A stretch of 28,382 nt of DNA from Microcaldota archaeon (GCA_021792235.1 JAJYVC010000006.1:1-28382), one strand, 5' to 3'; numbered from the stretch's first letter, positions 6,631 to 15,035 are shown. Numbers and translations are program-made. Notes: generated by a model not told the origin, from the letters alone.

Positions 6631-7869
6631 GTGCAGTCAAAAAAAGAGTTTATAGCTGAAGCCATATCAAGTTACAACTCGATGCCCGCCGAGACTAACG
6701 ACTTATATAAGAAATACACGGTAGACATCCAACTAGATCCTGCCAGCCCTGAAACTGCCGACATAAATGCCTGCGAATCAAGGATAGAGCGGCTGTCAAG
6801 AGCCGTTACCGATAAAACAAAGATAAAATTCGATGCAATAATATCGGAGCATACTACAAAAAGCTTCAGAGACAATGTAAAGATAATCCGGGCAGAGGAC
6901 GCCGATGCAGATATGCTTTCATCAAAGCTCTTCAAAAGCAATGATGACAAGCTTGCTGCGTTCTCAAATGCCTATTCCAAGTACTTCATTATTGTCGACC
7001 TTCCCGAAGGCAAGGAGGAAAGCCTAAACCTGCTTTTCATAAACTGCGCATGCCTCCCGGTTCAGGTCATGGTACGTACAGGCAGCAGATCAAAGCTTGG
7101 TATGTTCGAGCTATACCTCTCCGATTCCGACAGTAACGGAACCATGTCAGTATTGCATGAAGTCAGGGTCGGCAAGGATTCAAGGGTAGAGCTTGATGCT
7201 CTGCACAACGAAGGCACAGGATCAAACGTCGTGAATCTGTGCAAAAGCGTTATTGCAGACTGCGGCAGCTTTAGCTCCAATTTTATATACGCAGGCGGAT
7301 CCACTACAAAGGCAAAGAGCATAATAGACTCTCAGGGCGTAGGGAGCAGTGCCGAAGTGTGCGAGCTTGCATTCGGCAATTCGGAGCAGAAATTCGACCT
7401 TACAACATACATGACAAATTCCAAGCCCAGAAGCCATGCAAAACTAGAGTCCGGAGCAGTGCTGGACGGAAAAGCCCACTGCATACTGAAAGGTTTTGCA
7501 AAAGTTGAAAAGGGCACAAAGGGCTGTTTCTCCAGGATAACCGAACGCGGGATACTCCTGAGCAGGGATGCGCATGTCGATGCACTTCCTGACATGGCCA
7601 TAGACTATAGCAATGAGGTGAAGGCAACGCATTCTGCCGCAACATCGCCTCTTGATCCAGAACACCTCTTCTATCTCGAATCAAGGGGAATGGACGAGCC
7701 ACAGGCCAGGAAGACGCTTATTACATCTTTCCTTGCAAAATACATATCTAACATAGGCAATGGAGTAGCACACGAGGCCGCCATGTCCGTCATGCTCGAG
7801 AAGCTCGAGAGCGGCAGGTTCGGCTCGATGCCTGACATGGCTGCAAGAGGAGTATGGATAAGCAGGTGA
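6631..7869 (+). CDS. sufD: Fe-S cluster assembly protein SufD
   Basis: Paralog of SufB and its partner in the SufBC2D scaffold. The 412-residue product is weakly similar at the N-terminus, as usual for SufD. It then shows the beta-helix and the diagnostic C-terminal segment: AHCILKGFAKVEKGTKGCFSRITERGILLSRDAHVDALPDMAIDYSNEVKATHSAATSPLDPEHLFYLESRGMDEPQARKTLI. In place of SufB's YLEGC it reads a degenerate strand, and it contains KATHSAA with the conserved His of SufD. The start is GTG at 6631, 14 nt after sufB, with no better in-frame ATG nearby. Its stop is 4 nt before sufC. Confidence 0.92.
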   Translation: MQSKKEFIAEAISSYNSMPAETNDLYKKYTVDIQLDPASPETADINACESRIERLSRAVTDKTKIKFDAIISEHTTKSFRDNVKIIRAEDADADMLSSKLFKSNDDKLAAFSNAYSKYFIIVDLPEGKEESLNLLFINCACLPVQVMVRTGSRSKLGMFELYLSDSDSNGTMSVLHEVRVGKDSRVELDALHNEGTGSNVVNLCKSVIADCGSFSSNFIYAGGSTTKAKSIIDSQGVGSSAEVCELAFGNSEQKFDLTTYMTNSKPRSHAKLESGAVLDGKAHCILKGFAKVEKGTKGCFSRITERGILLSRDAHVDALPDMAIDYSNEVKATHSAATSPLDPEHLFYLESRGMDEPQARKTLITSFLAKYISNIGNGVAHEAAMSVMLEKLESGRFGSMPDMAARGVWISR

Positions 7870-7873
7870 AAAA

Positions 7874-8611
7874 ATGATACTGGAAATAAACGATCTGCAT
7901 GCAGATGCAGAGCAGAGAAACGTGTTGAAAGGAGTTAACCTCAGGGTAAAGGAGGGCGAACTGCATGTGCTCATGGGCCCCAACGGCAGCGGAAAGACCA
8001 CTCTTGCAAAGTCTATAATGGGCCATCCGCAGGTAAGGATAACAAAGGGTGAGATAAAGGCGGACGGAAAGGTGATAAACGATCTTCCCGTCAACGAGCG
8101 TGCCAGGCTTGGTCTTTTCCTACAGTTCCAGAATCCAATAGAGATAGAGGGCCTTGGGATAGTAAATTTTCTCAACACTGCAAGAGGGGCGCTAAACAAG
8201 GAGAAGATAAGCTACAAGGAGTTCATGGCTGAGATAAGGAGCCGCGGCGAGAGTCTCAGGCTGCGTGAGGACCTTATAGGGCGCTCGCTAAACTACGGGT
8301 TTTCCGGAGGAGAGAAGAAGAAGATGGAGATGCTGCAGATGTCTATTCTCAAGCCCAAGCTCGCAATACTGGATGAACCTGATTCAGGGCTCGACATCGA
8401 CGCGGTTAAAGTGGTGGCCGAGAACATAAACGACATAAGGAAGAATACAAATGCCGGAGTGCTGCTCATAACCCATTACAGCAGGATACTGAACTACATG
8501 GAGCCTGGTTTCATACACGTCATGTCTGAGGGGAAGATCGTCAGAGAAGGCGGAAAGGAGCTGATTGAGCAGATAGAGAGGGAAGGATACCAGATAGATG
8601 GTTCGAAATGA
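7874..8611 (+). CDS. sufC: Fe-S assembly ATPase SufC
   Basis: ABC-type ATPase of the SUF scaffold, cytosolic rather than a transporter. Walker A GPNGSGKT is at residues 35-42, the Q-loop Gln in FLQFQNP at 84, the signature FSGGEKKKMEM from 143, Walker B plus catalytic Glu in LAILDEPDSGLD at 163-174, and the switch His at 201. The 245-residue length and the EPDSGLD variant are typical of SufC. A GGTGA Shine-Dalgarno sequence precedes the ATG. The final codons overlap sufS by ATGA. The order here is B-D-C-S, whereas many archaea carry C-B-D. Confidence 0.97.
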   Translation: MILEINDLHADAEQRNVLKGVNLRVKEGELHVLMGPNGSGKTTLAKSIMGHPQVRITKGEIKADGKVINDLPVNERARLGLFLQFQNPIEIEGLGIVNFLNTARGALNKEKISYKEFMAEIRSRGESLRLREDLIGRSLNYGFSGGEKKKMEMLQMSILKPKLAILDEPDSGLDIDAVKVVAENINDIRKNTNAGVLLITHYSRILNYMEPGFIHVMSEGKIVREGGKELIEQIEREGYQIDGSK

Positions 8612-9861
8612 GCGAATTTGATGTCGATAGGATAAGGGAAGACTTCCCGATACTTGGCACGAAGCCAAATGGCAAGCCTCTGGTCTTCCTGGACAGCGCA
8701 TCGACATCCCAGAAGCCAAGGCAGGTCATAAAAGCCGTGAATGATTATTACGAGAACTACAACTCCAACATACATCGCGGTCTTTACAGCATATCTATGA
8801 AGTCTACTGATGCGTATATAAAGTCGAAGGAGCTTGCTGCCAAGCTCATAAACGCTGAATCATACAGGAATATCGTTTACTGCAGGAACACCACCGATGC
8901 GATAAACATAATCGCACTGTCTTATGCCGAGCCGTTGATAAAGCAGGGCGATAGGATACTCATAACTGACATGGAGCATCACAGCAACATAGTGCCATGG
9001 CTCATGCTGGCCAGGAGGAAGAAGGCCGTGCTTGAGCATGCTGCGCTTGTGGACAAATCCTTCATTGACATGGATGACTTCAGGAAGAAGCTTGAGAACA
9101 AGCCCAAGATAGTGGCCTTTACCCACGCCTCAAATGTCCTGGGTACGATAAACGATGTGAAGACGATGACAAAGCTCGCCCACGATGCTGGCGCAACAGT
9201 TATCGTAGACGCTGCGCAGTCAGTGCCGCACATGCCTATCGATGTGAAGGAGATCGATTGCGATTTCATGGCCTTCTCCAGCCACAAGATGCTCGGACCT
9301 TCAGGCATAGGCGTGCTATATGGCAAGGAGGAGCTGCTTGAGGAGACGACCCCCGCAATAGTGGGCAGCGACATGATACGCAGCGTGACATTCGAATCGG
9401 CAGACTGGAACGAGCTGCCATGGAAGTTCGAATCAGGGACGCCAAACATTGAGGGCGCGATAGGACTAGGCGCTGCCATAGAGTACCTGAACAGGATCGG
9501 CCTGGGCAGAATCAGGCAGCACGAGATGGACACCGTGAAATATGCACTCAAGCGCATAGGAGAGACCGAGGGCATGAACGTATACGGTCCAGGATCCAAG
9601 GATGTGCACAGGAAGGGAGGAGTGATATCTTTCAACATAAGCGGTGCGCACCCACATGATGTTTCAACGATATTCGACACCGAAGGAATAGCAATACGCG
9701 CCGGCCATCACTGCGCAATGCCTCTAGTCAATGGAATCTTGGGCCAAGCGGCCGTGTCAAGGATGAGCTTCTACCTGTACACAAAGCAGGAGGAGATAGA
9801 CAAGGCGCTCGACGCCGTAGAGAAAGTGAAAAGGGTCCTAAGGCTTGACAAGAAGCGTTGA
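8608..9861 (+). CDS. sufS: Cysteine desulfurase SufS
   Basis: PLP-dependent group II cysteine desulfurase that mobilises sulfur from cysteine as a persulfide for the SufBCD scaffold. It has 417 residues. Visible sites are the cofactor-stacking His in DMEHHSN (124-125), VDAAQ with Asp 201, the PLP Lys in SSHKMLGPSGIGVLYG (Lys 227), and RAGHHCAMP with the catalytic Cys 369. It overlaps sufC by 4 nt, so translation is coupled. No SufE, SufU or IscU partner is encoded in the window, so persulfide transfer may be direct or use a protein encoded elsewhere. The gene ends convergently with the methyltransferase, 6 nt apart. Confidence 0.96.
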   Translation: MSEFDVDRIREDFPILGTKPNGKPLVFLDSASTSQKPRQVIKAVNDYYENYNSNIHRGLYSISMKSTDAYIKSKELAAKLINAESYRNIVYCRNTTDAINIIALSYAEPLIKQGDRILITDMEHHSNIVPWLMLARRKKAVLEHAALVDKSFIDMDDFRKKLENKPKIVAFTHASNVLGTINDVKTMTKLAHDAGATVIVDAAQSVPHMPIDVKEIDCDFMAFSSHKMLGPSGIGVLYGKEELLEETTPAIVGSDMIRSVTFESADWNELPWKFESGTPNIEGAIGLGAAIEYLNRIGLGRIRQHEMDTVKYALKRIGETEGMNVYGPGSKDVHRKGGVISFNISGAHPHDVSTIFDTEGIAIRAGHHCAMPLVNGILGQAAVSRMSFYLYTKQEEIDKALDAVEKVKRVLRLDKKR

Positions 9862-9867
9862 TGCCTG

Positions 9868-10488
9868 CTACGAGCCTATGCTAACTGTCTTTGCCAGAAT
9901 CATGACCACTATGTCCTCGAAATGTATGTGCGCCTTATTCTCCGCGGTGACGCTCAGGCCCAACGCGTTTATCTCCTCCCTGAGCGCGTTCAAATCGCCC
10001 AGAGAACTTTCAACCAGTATTATCTCTGCGCCATTGGACATGTGGTCCACCGCCTGTCCGAGGAATTTCTTTGATACCTCTATGCCTTTCTCGCCGCCGT
10101 ACCACGCGCTTGCCATCTTGTCATCCTTGCCTTCCGGAAGGTAGGGGGCATTGAATATTATTATGTCAAAGCTTTCTGTTATATCGGAGAAGAGGTCGCT
10201 CTTCACCACATCGCAGTCCGCTCTCACGATGCCTGCATTCCTGCTTATGTTTGCCCTGCACAGGTCAAGCGCCCTGTCATTTATGTCAGCGAACACTACC
10301 TTTCCGACGTTGGGGTTTGTTGCGGCCACAAGGCCCAGGATCCCCGATCCGCAGCCAATATCAATGACTTTAAGCATGCCGCTGTACTTGTTGAGCTCAG
10401 CCATGACTATCTCTGCCGAGAGGAACGAATCCTCCGCAGGCTCATAGACGTCCTCTGCAGTGGTTATCTCAAGCCCGCCATACTCCAT
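9868..10488 (-). CDS. HemK2/Mtq2-like protein glutamine methyltransferase
   Basis: SAM-dependent class I methyltransferase of 206 residues. DVYEPAEDSFLSAE at residues 13-26 is the hallmark of the archaeal/eukaryotic HemK2 (Mtq2) group, which methylates the GGQ glutamine of release factor aRF1, usually with a Trm112-like partner. The SAM-binding loop is VIDIGCGSGILGL (41-53), followed by the acidic FADIN. The catalytic N-P-P-Y tetrad reads NAPY (113-116), an Ala replacing the first Pro. No Trm112 gene is visible here. It is transcribed divergently from the DNA ligase; an AT-rich element near 10506-10516 could serve as its TATA box. Confidence 0.85.
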   Translation of the reverse strand: MEYGGLEITTAEDVYEPAEDSFLSAEIVMAELNKYSGMLKVIDIGCGSGILGLVAATNPNVGKVVFADINDRALDLCRANISRNAGIVRADCDVVKSDLFSDITESFDIIIFNAPYLPEGKDDKMASAWYGGEKGIEVSKKFLGQAVDHMSNGAEIILVESSLGDLNALREEINALGLSVTAENKAHIHFEDIVVMILAKTVSIGS

Positions 10489-10589
10489 GCTCGTTTATAA
10501 GCGATAAAAAATATAAACCAGATTACCTCCGTCGTTCCACCGAGTAAAATATATACTTTTCATTAGCAGTACCTATCGCGCGTGATGCC
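10489..10589. promoter_or_regulatory. Divergent promoter region between the methyltransferase and DNA ligase
   Basis: A 101-nt gap holding two AT-rich elements. On the minus strand tttatatttttt lies about 23 nt upstream of the methyltransferase ATG. On the plus strand aaatatatac (about 10546-10556) lies about 38 nt upstream of the ligase ATG, predicting a leader of about 12 nt. Confidence 0.4.
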
Positions 10590-12356
10590 ATGTTCTTCGA
10601 CGAAGTGTCAGGCTATTATGACAGGCTGGAGAACACGTCGTCAAGGCTGAGCATGGTAGACATACTCTCGGAGCTAATGTCGCATGCAAAGTCAGGCGAG
10701 ATAAGGAGCTTGATATACATCACGCAGGGCATGCTTGCTCCTCCTTTCGAGGGAATGCAAATAGGAATAGCTGAGAAGTTCGCCGAATCGGCTATAGCCA
10801 CCGCAAGTGGATTCTCAAAGGAGGATGTGGTATCGAGCTTTAGGAAGACCGGCGATCTTGGCCTCACTGCCCAGGAGATGATAAGGAAGGGGAAGCTCAG
10901 GCCTCTCTCAAAGCACCATTTTGAAGTAAACTACGTGCTTGAATCAATGAGGAAAATAGCCGGCACCTCTGGCACCGGAAGCCAGGATGCAAAGATAAGA
11001 ATACTCGTTGAGTTGCTTGCCTCATCTACACCTCTTGAGGCAAGGTACTTGATAAGGTTTGCCCTGGGCAAGCTCAGGCTAGGTGCAGGAGATGCAACAA
11101 TCCTTGAAGCACTCTCTAAATCCTATACTGGGAGCAGGGATGCAAAGGCGGATCTCGAAAATGCGTACAATATCTGCAGCGACCTGGGGAAGGTCGGAGA
11201 GGTGCTGAGCGAGAAGGGAATGCCTGGCATCAAATCCCTCAAGGTGTCGCTATTCGAGCCTATACGCCCTGCGCTTGCAGAGAGGCTGCCTACGGCCGAG
11301 CAGATACTGGAGAAGATGAAGGGGAAGTGCGCAGTGGAAAGCAAGTATGATGGACTCAGGGCGCAGGTGCACATAGACAGGAAGAAAGGCAGGGTGCACA
11401 TATTTTCAAGGAACTTAGAGAATCTCACTGAAATGTTTCCTGACATAGCCAAGGCCGCGCTGTCGGAGGTGAGCGCAAGCAATGCAATACTGGAGGGAGA
11501 GGCGATATCGTATGATGAAGCGACAGGCGAGTTCAGGCCCTTTCAGGAGACGATACAGAGGAAGAGGAAGCACGGAGTCGAGGAGAAGAGCCAGGAGATG
11601 CCAGTACACCTGTTCGCATTTGATCTGATGTATTATGACGAAGAGGACTACCTCGGCAAGCCCTATGAGGAAAGGAGGAAAAAGCTCGAATCAATAATAA
11701 AAGGCAACGAACTGATAAGGCTGTCCGACAGGATCATAGCAACAACGCCTAAGCAGATGGACAAGTATTTCGAGGAAGCTGTGGAGAACGGGCTGGAGGG
11801 GATAGTCGCAAAGGACCTGAATGCGCCATACGTTGCAGGAGCCAGGAAGTTCAGCTGGATAAAGCTGAAGAGGAGCTACAAGGGCGAGCTCTCGGACACG
11901 ATAGACATGGTCATACTCGGGTACTACCGTGGAAAGGGTCAGAGGACAGAGTTCGGGATGGGCGGCCTGCTCGCAGGCGTGTACAACGAGAAGAAGGATG
12001 TCTTCGAGACGCTGTCAAAGATAGGAACGGGCTTTAGCGAGAAGCAGATGCAAGACTTTAGCGATCTTCTCAAGAGGTCGCGGCTGGCAAGGAAGCCGCC
12101 AAGGGTTGAAGCGATAATAGCTCCGGATTTCTGGGTCGAGCCGGAATACGTGATAACCGTGAAGGCAGACGAAATAACAAGATCGCCGATGCACACCTGC
12201 GGTAAGGAAGGACCTGAAGAACCAGGATATGCACTCCGGTTCCCTCGTCTGGTCAGCGACGGCGTGAGGAAGGACAAAAAAGCAGAGGACGCCACAACAA
12301 CAAAGGAGATACTGGAAATGTTTGGACAGCAGAAGAAGGTCAAGGTCGATCATTGA
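10590..12356 (+). CDS. lig: ATP-dependent DNA ligase
   Basis: Seals nicks in replication and repair. The 588 residues match archaeal ligase I: an N-terminal DNA-binding domain (~1-215) with LRLGAGDATILEAL, an adenylation domain starting with motif I ESKYDGLRAQVH (nucleophilic Lys 252), then FSRNLENLTEMFP, EGEAISYDEATGEFRPFQE, GLEGIVAKDL and SWIKLKR. A C-terminal OB-fold domain includes EFGMGGLLAGVYN and a conserved final segment SLRFPR-like ALRFPRLVSDGVRKDK. The C-terminus stays short after that, without an obvious PIP box except possibly EMFGQQKKVK. It is a single gene, divergent from the methyltransferase and convergent with the GIDE-type gene (3-nt gap). Confidence 0.96.
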   Translation: MFFDEVSGYYDRLENTSSRLSMVDILSELMSHAKSGEIRSLIYITQGMLAPPFEGMQIGIAEKFAESAIATASGFSKEDVVSSFRKTGDLGLTAQEMIRKGKLRPLSKHHFEVNYVLESMRKIAGTSGTGSQDAKIRILVELLASSTPLEARYLIRFALGKLRLGAGDATILEALSKSYTGSRDAKADLENAYNICSDLGKVGEVLSEKGMPGIKSLKVSLFEPIRPALAERLPTAEQILEKMKGKCAVESKYDGLRAQVHIDRKKGRVHIFSRNLENLTEMFPDIAKAALSEVSASNAILEGEAISYDEATGEFRPFQETIQRKRKHGVEEKSQEMPVHLFAFDLMYYDEEDYLGKPYEERRKKLESIIKGNELIRLSDRIIATTPKQMDKYFEEAVENGLEGIVAKDLNAPYVAGARKFSWIKLKRSYKGELSDTIDMVILGYYRGKGQRTEFGMGGLLAGVYNEKKDVFETLSKIGTGFSEKQMQDFSDLLKRSRLARKPPRVEAIIAPDFWVEPEYVITVKADEITRSPMHTCGKEGPEEPGYALRFPRLVSDGVRKDKKAEDATTTKEILEMFGQQKKVKVDH

Positions 12357-12359
12357 TCA

Positions 12360-13340
12360 CTAAACGTATGCACTTAATATCCATACGAAGGCCATGAAGC
12401 ACAAAAATGCAAGACCTAAATCAAGGAAGGACAGGTTCCTCATCCTCGATATCGCCTTCGCCTTCGGCTTTGCGGTTATAGCCAGTATTCCAGTACTTGG
12501 ATCCACATAGAACCTCTTGAGTGGTTTCTCGCCATAGAGCTGACCGCTGTCAGCCACCTTCCCTATCAGGAAAAATGGCCTGTCTGTTGGTACATAAAAC
12601 ATCTTAATGTAATATCCATTTGCTCTGTTGCCCGAATTGCGCCAGATCATAGACCCTCCCCCGCTTGTCCTTAGGAAAAGATCCCTTTTAGTGACTGGGT
12701 TGAGGACAAGCTTTTGGTCGTATCTGCTTATGTCGAGCCTCTGTCCGGGGCCGGAGGTATCCTCAAACGACTGTATGATGTTCTGCCTGTTTGTGATAAG
12801 CTCAAATTTATCATGCCTTATGGTATAAAGCCTGTATGGCATCTCGAACTCCGCACTGTTGTAATCACCGTAAAGATATCCGGTGCCATCAGAAAGCAGA
12901 GTCCTTATGCAGTAATAGCGAGAAGATAGTATGTAATCCTGGTCGTTTCTTCCCCCTCCGTTGAAATGAAGCTCCAGACCGTAATACGCGCACTTGCCGT
13001 CGCCTATGGGAAGGTCTAACGGAGTGCCATCCTTGTATGGAATTAAGTTTGCCTGTATCTCTACGAGTCCATCCGCAGCGCCGTCTATCTTGGATACAGG
13101 GGTGTTTGCGAAGAGCTGGTACTCTCCATATCCCTGTAGCCCGAAGTATACCGACACTGCACATGTTATCAAAAACACAGCTGCGAATACCGCGCGAGTG
13201 GGAACATACACCGCGGCGAACAGCAGTATTATCAGTACATAGACTGGATAAAGCAGCCGTCCTTCTATCCTCTTCAGGTGCCTGCCGCCAGTGCCGTCTC
13301 CAGGCTTGGCGAATTCGCTGTTCATAGGCGATAGGTCCAT
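12360..13340 (-). CDS. GIDE-domain membrane protein, partner of LemA
   Basis: A 326-residue membrane protein. Two hydrophobic helices lie at ~29-46 and ~50-66 and a third at ~303-324. Between them FANTPVSKIDGAADGLVEIQANLI (78-100) matches the core of the GIDE domain (mitochondrial MUL1/GIDE E3-ligase family, without a RING in prokaryotes), followed by a CAYYGLELH strand. Prokaryotic GIDE proteins are often encoded next to LemA, as here (10-nt gap). No RING motif is visible, so ubiquitin-ligase activity is not expected. The role of the pair is not established; membrane stress or surface functions have been proposed for related pairs. The start at 13340 is an ATG that fits the operon spacing. 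Confidence 0.72.
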   Translation of the reverse strand: MDLSPMNSEFAKPGDGTGGRHLKRIEGRLLYPVYVLIILLFAAVYVPTRAVFAAVFLITCAVSVYFGLQGYGEYQLFANTPVSKIDGAADGLVEIQANLIPYKDGTPLDLPIGDGKCAYYGLELHFNGGGRNDQDYILSSRYYCIRTLLSDGTGYLYGDYNSAEFEMPYRLYTIRHDKFELITNRQNIIQSFEDTSGPGQRLDISRYDQKLVLNPVTKRDLFLRTSGGGSMIWRNSGNRANGYYIKMFYVPTDRPFFLIGKVADSGQLYGEKPLKRFYVDPSTGILAITAKPKAKAISRMRNLSFLDLGLAFLCFMAFVWILSAYV

Positions 13341-13350
13341 CTACGCACTC

Positions 13351-13914
13351 TCACATATCCACATTGACGGGGGCCTTCTCGTCTTCGGGCACCTGCAGGA
13401 AAGGCACCGCCTTGAAGCCAAGGTTTCCAGCTAGCAGGTTGTATGGCACCTGCTGTATCTTGGTATTCAGTGCATACACTGAGTCATTGTAGAATTCGCG
13501 CCTGTCAGCTATCTGCGTCTCTATCTCATATATGCTCGACTGGAGCTCTAGGAAGTTCTTGTCAGCCTTGAGATCAGGATAATTCTCCGCTACAGCGAAT
13601 ATACTTTTTAGTGCAGCGGATATCTGGTTCGACTGCTGCATCTTCTCATTAATGCTGCTGTCCTGCACAGTTGCCCACTGTGTCCTTATCTGCGTCACTT
13701 TTACCAGCACCGACTTTTCATATGCCGAATAACCCTTTACGACATCTACAAGCCTGCCTATCAGGTCATGCCTCTTCTCGAGCAGCACGTCTATGTCCGC
13801 AGAGGCCCTGCCTATTCCGTTTCTCAGGGCGACTAACGTATTGTATATTATCAGGAGCATGGCGGCAATCACCACCACCACAAATCCAGCTGCAGCCAAT
13901 AGCAGCGAAAACAT
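13351..13914 (-). CDS. LemA family membrane protein
   Basis: LemA proteins have one N-terminal membrane helix and an extended helical bundle. After the hydrophobic segment (residues 3-22) comes YNTLVALRNGIGRASADIDVLLEKRHDLIGRLVDVVKGYSAYEK, the family signature, then the FLELQSSIYEIETQIADRREFYNDSVYALNTKIQQVP helix typical of the C-terminal part. The ATG at 13914 gives 187 residues. A GTG at 13938 would add eight, but a TATA-like attaataa at 13946-13953 places transcription start near 13924, downstream of that GTG. It is co-transcribed with the GIDE gene. The biochemical function is unknown. Confidence 0.88.
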   Translation of the reverse strand: MFSLLLAAAGFVVVVIAAMLLIIYNTLVALRNGIGRASADIDVLLEKRHDLIGRLVDVVKGYSAYEKSVLVKVTQIRTQWATVQDSSINEKMQQSNQISAALKSIFAVAENYPDLKADKNFLELQSSIYEIETQIADRREFYNDSVYALNTKIQQVPYNLLAGNLGFKAVPFLQVPEDEKAPVNVDM

Positions 13915-13977
13915 AAAAATCCAAAATACCTTAATCACGGAAGGCTTATTAATCTGACTAACCGCCCAACGCGGCGA

Positions 13978-14565
13978 TCACTTCCTGAATCCTAATTCCT
14001 TAAGGAGCGCTACTGTATCCTCTCTGTCCAGGTATTCAGGTACCGCATTTATCCTGACCAGCTTGCCACCATCTAGCTCATAGACCTCCTTTCCAGAGTT
14101 GAACGCAAATTCGACCTCGAGCCCCACCCCTCCAAGTATCTTACCATTCAGCCTTACAAATACGAGTGCATCGCATTCCTGCACCATGTCAAGGTAAAAG
14201 CCCATGTCCCTTATTTTGATATCTCCCAGGTCGCCAGGATTCACTACGCGTGCACCATGCAATGAACGCTCTATGGCTGCTATGTCTGCTTTTTCCTGGT
14301 CGGTGCCATAAAGCGGCTGCGGATGTGCGAAGTATACTCTCCTTTCATCGTTTTTGCGCAGCATCCTTGCCACTGCCCGGTCAACCGTCTCGGCGTCTGT
14401 CGGGATCCTGTCAAAACCCTTGCTCAAAGGAACATTCCTGTATTCAAACACTGCCATAAGGCTCGACGCATCAAGTGCTCTTGCCTCATTTATATATCTA
14501 TCTGAAGGCAGCCGCGGCAAGCAAAGAGCCATTGGAAAGGTACTTCGGGCTGCAGACGTGTTCAT
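13978..14565 (-). CDS. Nucleoside 2-deoxyribosyltransferase-like protein
   Basis: A 195-residue protein. The segment from residue ~76 (RRVYFAHPQPLYGTDQEKADIAAIE) through ARVVNP and MGFYLDMVQECDALVFVRL to GGVGLEVEFAFNSGKEVYEL has the Rossmann-like pattern of nucleoside deoxyribosyltransferase-fold proteins. That pattern is a first strand with a small-residue turn, a CDALV strand, then a G-x-G-x-E helix in which the Glu could be the nucleophile. The N-terminal ~75 residues are not recognised, and the real start could be an internal Met (residue 37). The ATG chosen overlaps the alkyltransferase stop by ATGA, which supports it. The substrate is not predictable; a hydrolase acting on modified nucleotides is a possibility given the repair partner. 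Confidence 0.55.
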   Translation of the reverse strand: MNTSAARSTFPMALCLPRLPSDRYINEARALDASSLMAVFEYRNVPLSKGFDRIPTDAETVDRAVARMLRKNDERRVYFAHPQPLYGTDQEKADIAAIERSLHGARVVNPGDLGDIKIRDMGFYLDMVQECDALVFVRLNGKILGGVGLEVEFAFNSGKEVYELDGGKLVRINAVPEYLDREDTVALLKELGFRK

Positions 14566-14882
14566 GCAAAATTCCTAAATCCCTCTCGCTTCAAAAGTGC
14601 TGCCTTTCCCTTCATGCCTCCCTTTCCAGAATAGCGCCCAATCCTGCCATCGCTCCTTATCACCCTATGGCAAGGTATGTCCGGCGCGAGAGGATTTCTC
14701 TTGAGTGCGCTTCCCACTGCCCTATACGCATTCGGGTGGCCTATTGCCACAGCTATCTGTTTGTATGTGCGCACCTCTCCTCTAGGTATATCTGCCGTTG
14801 CCTTGAGCACCGCCGTCTGAAAATCAGTCATATGGTGCTTCTCGAGTCTCTTCAGGAGCCTCTGTCTGCTTTTGTTATCCAT
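14562..14882 (-). CDS. ogt: One-domain O6-alkylguanine-DNA alkyltransferase
   Basis: Transfers alkyl groups from O6-alkylguanine to its own cysteine. The 106-residue protein consists of the C-terminal DNA-binding/active-site domain only: FQTAVLKATADIPRGEVRTYKQIAVAIGHPNAYRAVGSALKRNPLAPDIPCHRVI. NAYRAVG contains the Arg finger (54) and PCHRV the acceptor Cys 71. Alkyltransferase-like (ATL) proteins of this size have Trp or Ala at that position; this one keeps Cys, so it should be active although it lacks the N-terminal domain of full Ogt/MGMT. The ATG at 14882 is chosen over TTG 14891, because a TATA-like element near 14910-14922 puts transcription start at about 14891. It is coupled by ATGA to the following gene. 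Confidence 0.88.
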   Translation of the reverse strand: MDNKSRQRLLKRLEKHHMTDFQTAVLKATADIPRGEVRTYKQIAVAIGHPNAYRAVGSALKRNPLAPDIPCHRVIRSDGRIGRYSGKGGMKGKAALLKREGFRNFA

Positions 14883-14898
14883 AATAACCAATAGAAGC

Positions 14899-14947
14899 GC
14901 AGATTTATGTAATTTTTCGCTTATCTGCAGCTATCATTACATGTAAT
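14899..14947. promoter_or_regulatory. Inverted repeats in the ogt/ftsZ1 intergenic region
   Basis: Six-base arms gcagat (14899-14904) and atctgc (14923-14928) bracket the AT-rich element that best fits as the ogt TATA box. Just beyond lies the perfect 12-bp palindrome attacatgtaat (14936-14947). Both are candidate regulator sites; no regulator is identified. Confidence 0.35.
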
Positions 14948-15027
14948 CTGAATATGTTTCATTTACTCAGGTATAAATAATAATACGAGAAGTTATGACA
15001 TTTACCTATCAAAAACTTTAGAAAAGC

Positions 15028-15035
15028 TATTTAAA
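15028..15035 (+). promoter_or_regulatory. TATA box of the ftsZ pair
   Basis: The sequence tatttaaa, preceded by a purine-rich gaaaagc that resembles a BRE, is centred about 37 nt upstream of the ftsZ ATG at 15069. This predicts transcription start near 15058 and a leader of about 11 nt. Confidence 0.5.

Noticed and set aside
8979..9680. 233-codon frame antisense to sufS
   Set aside because: Shadow of a strongly supported gene, with no recognisable domain.
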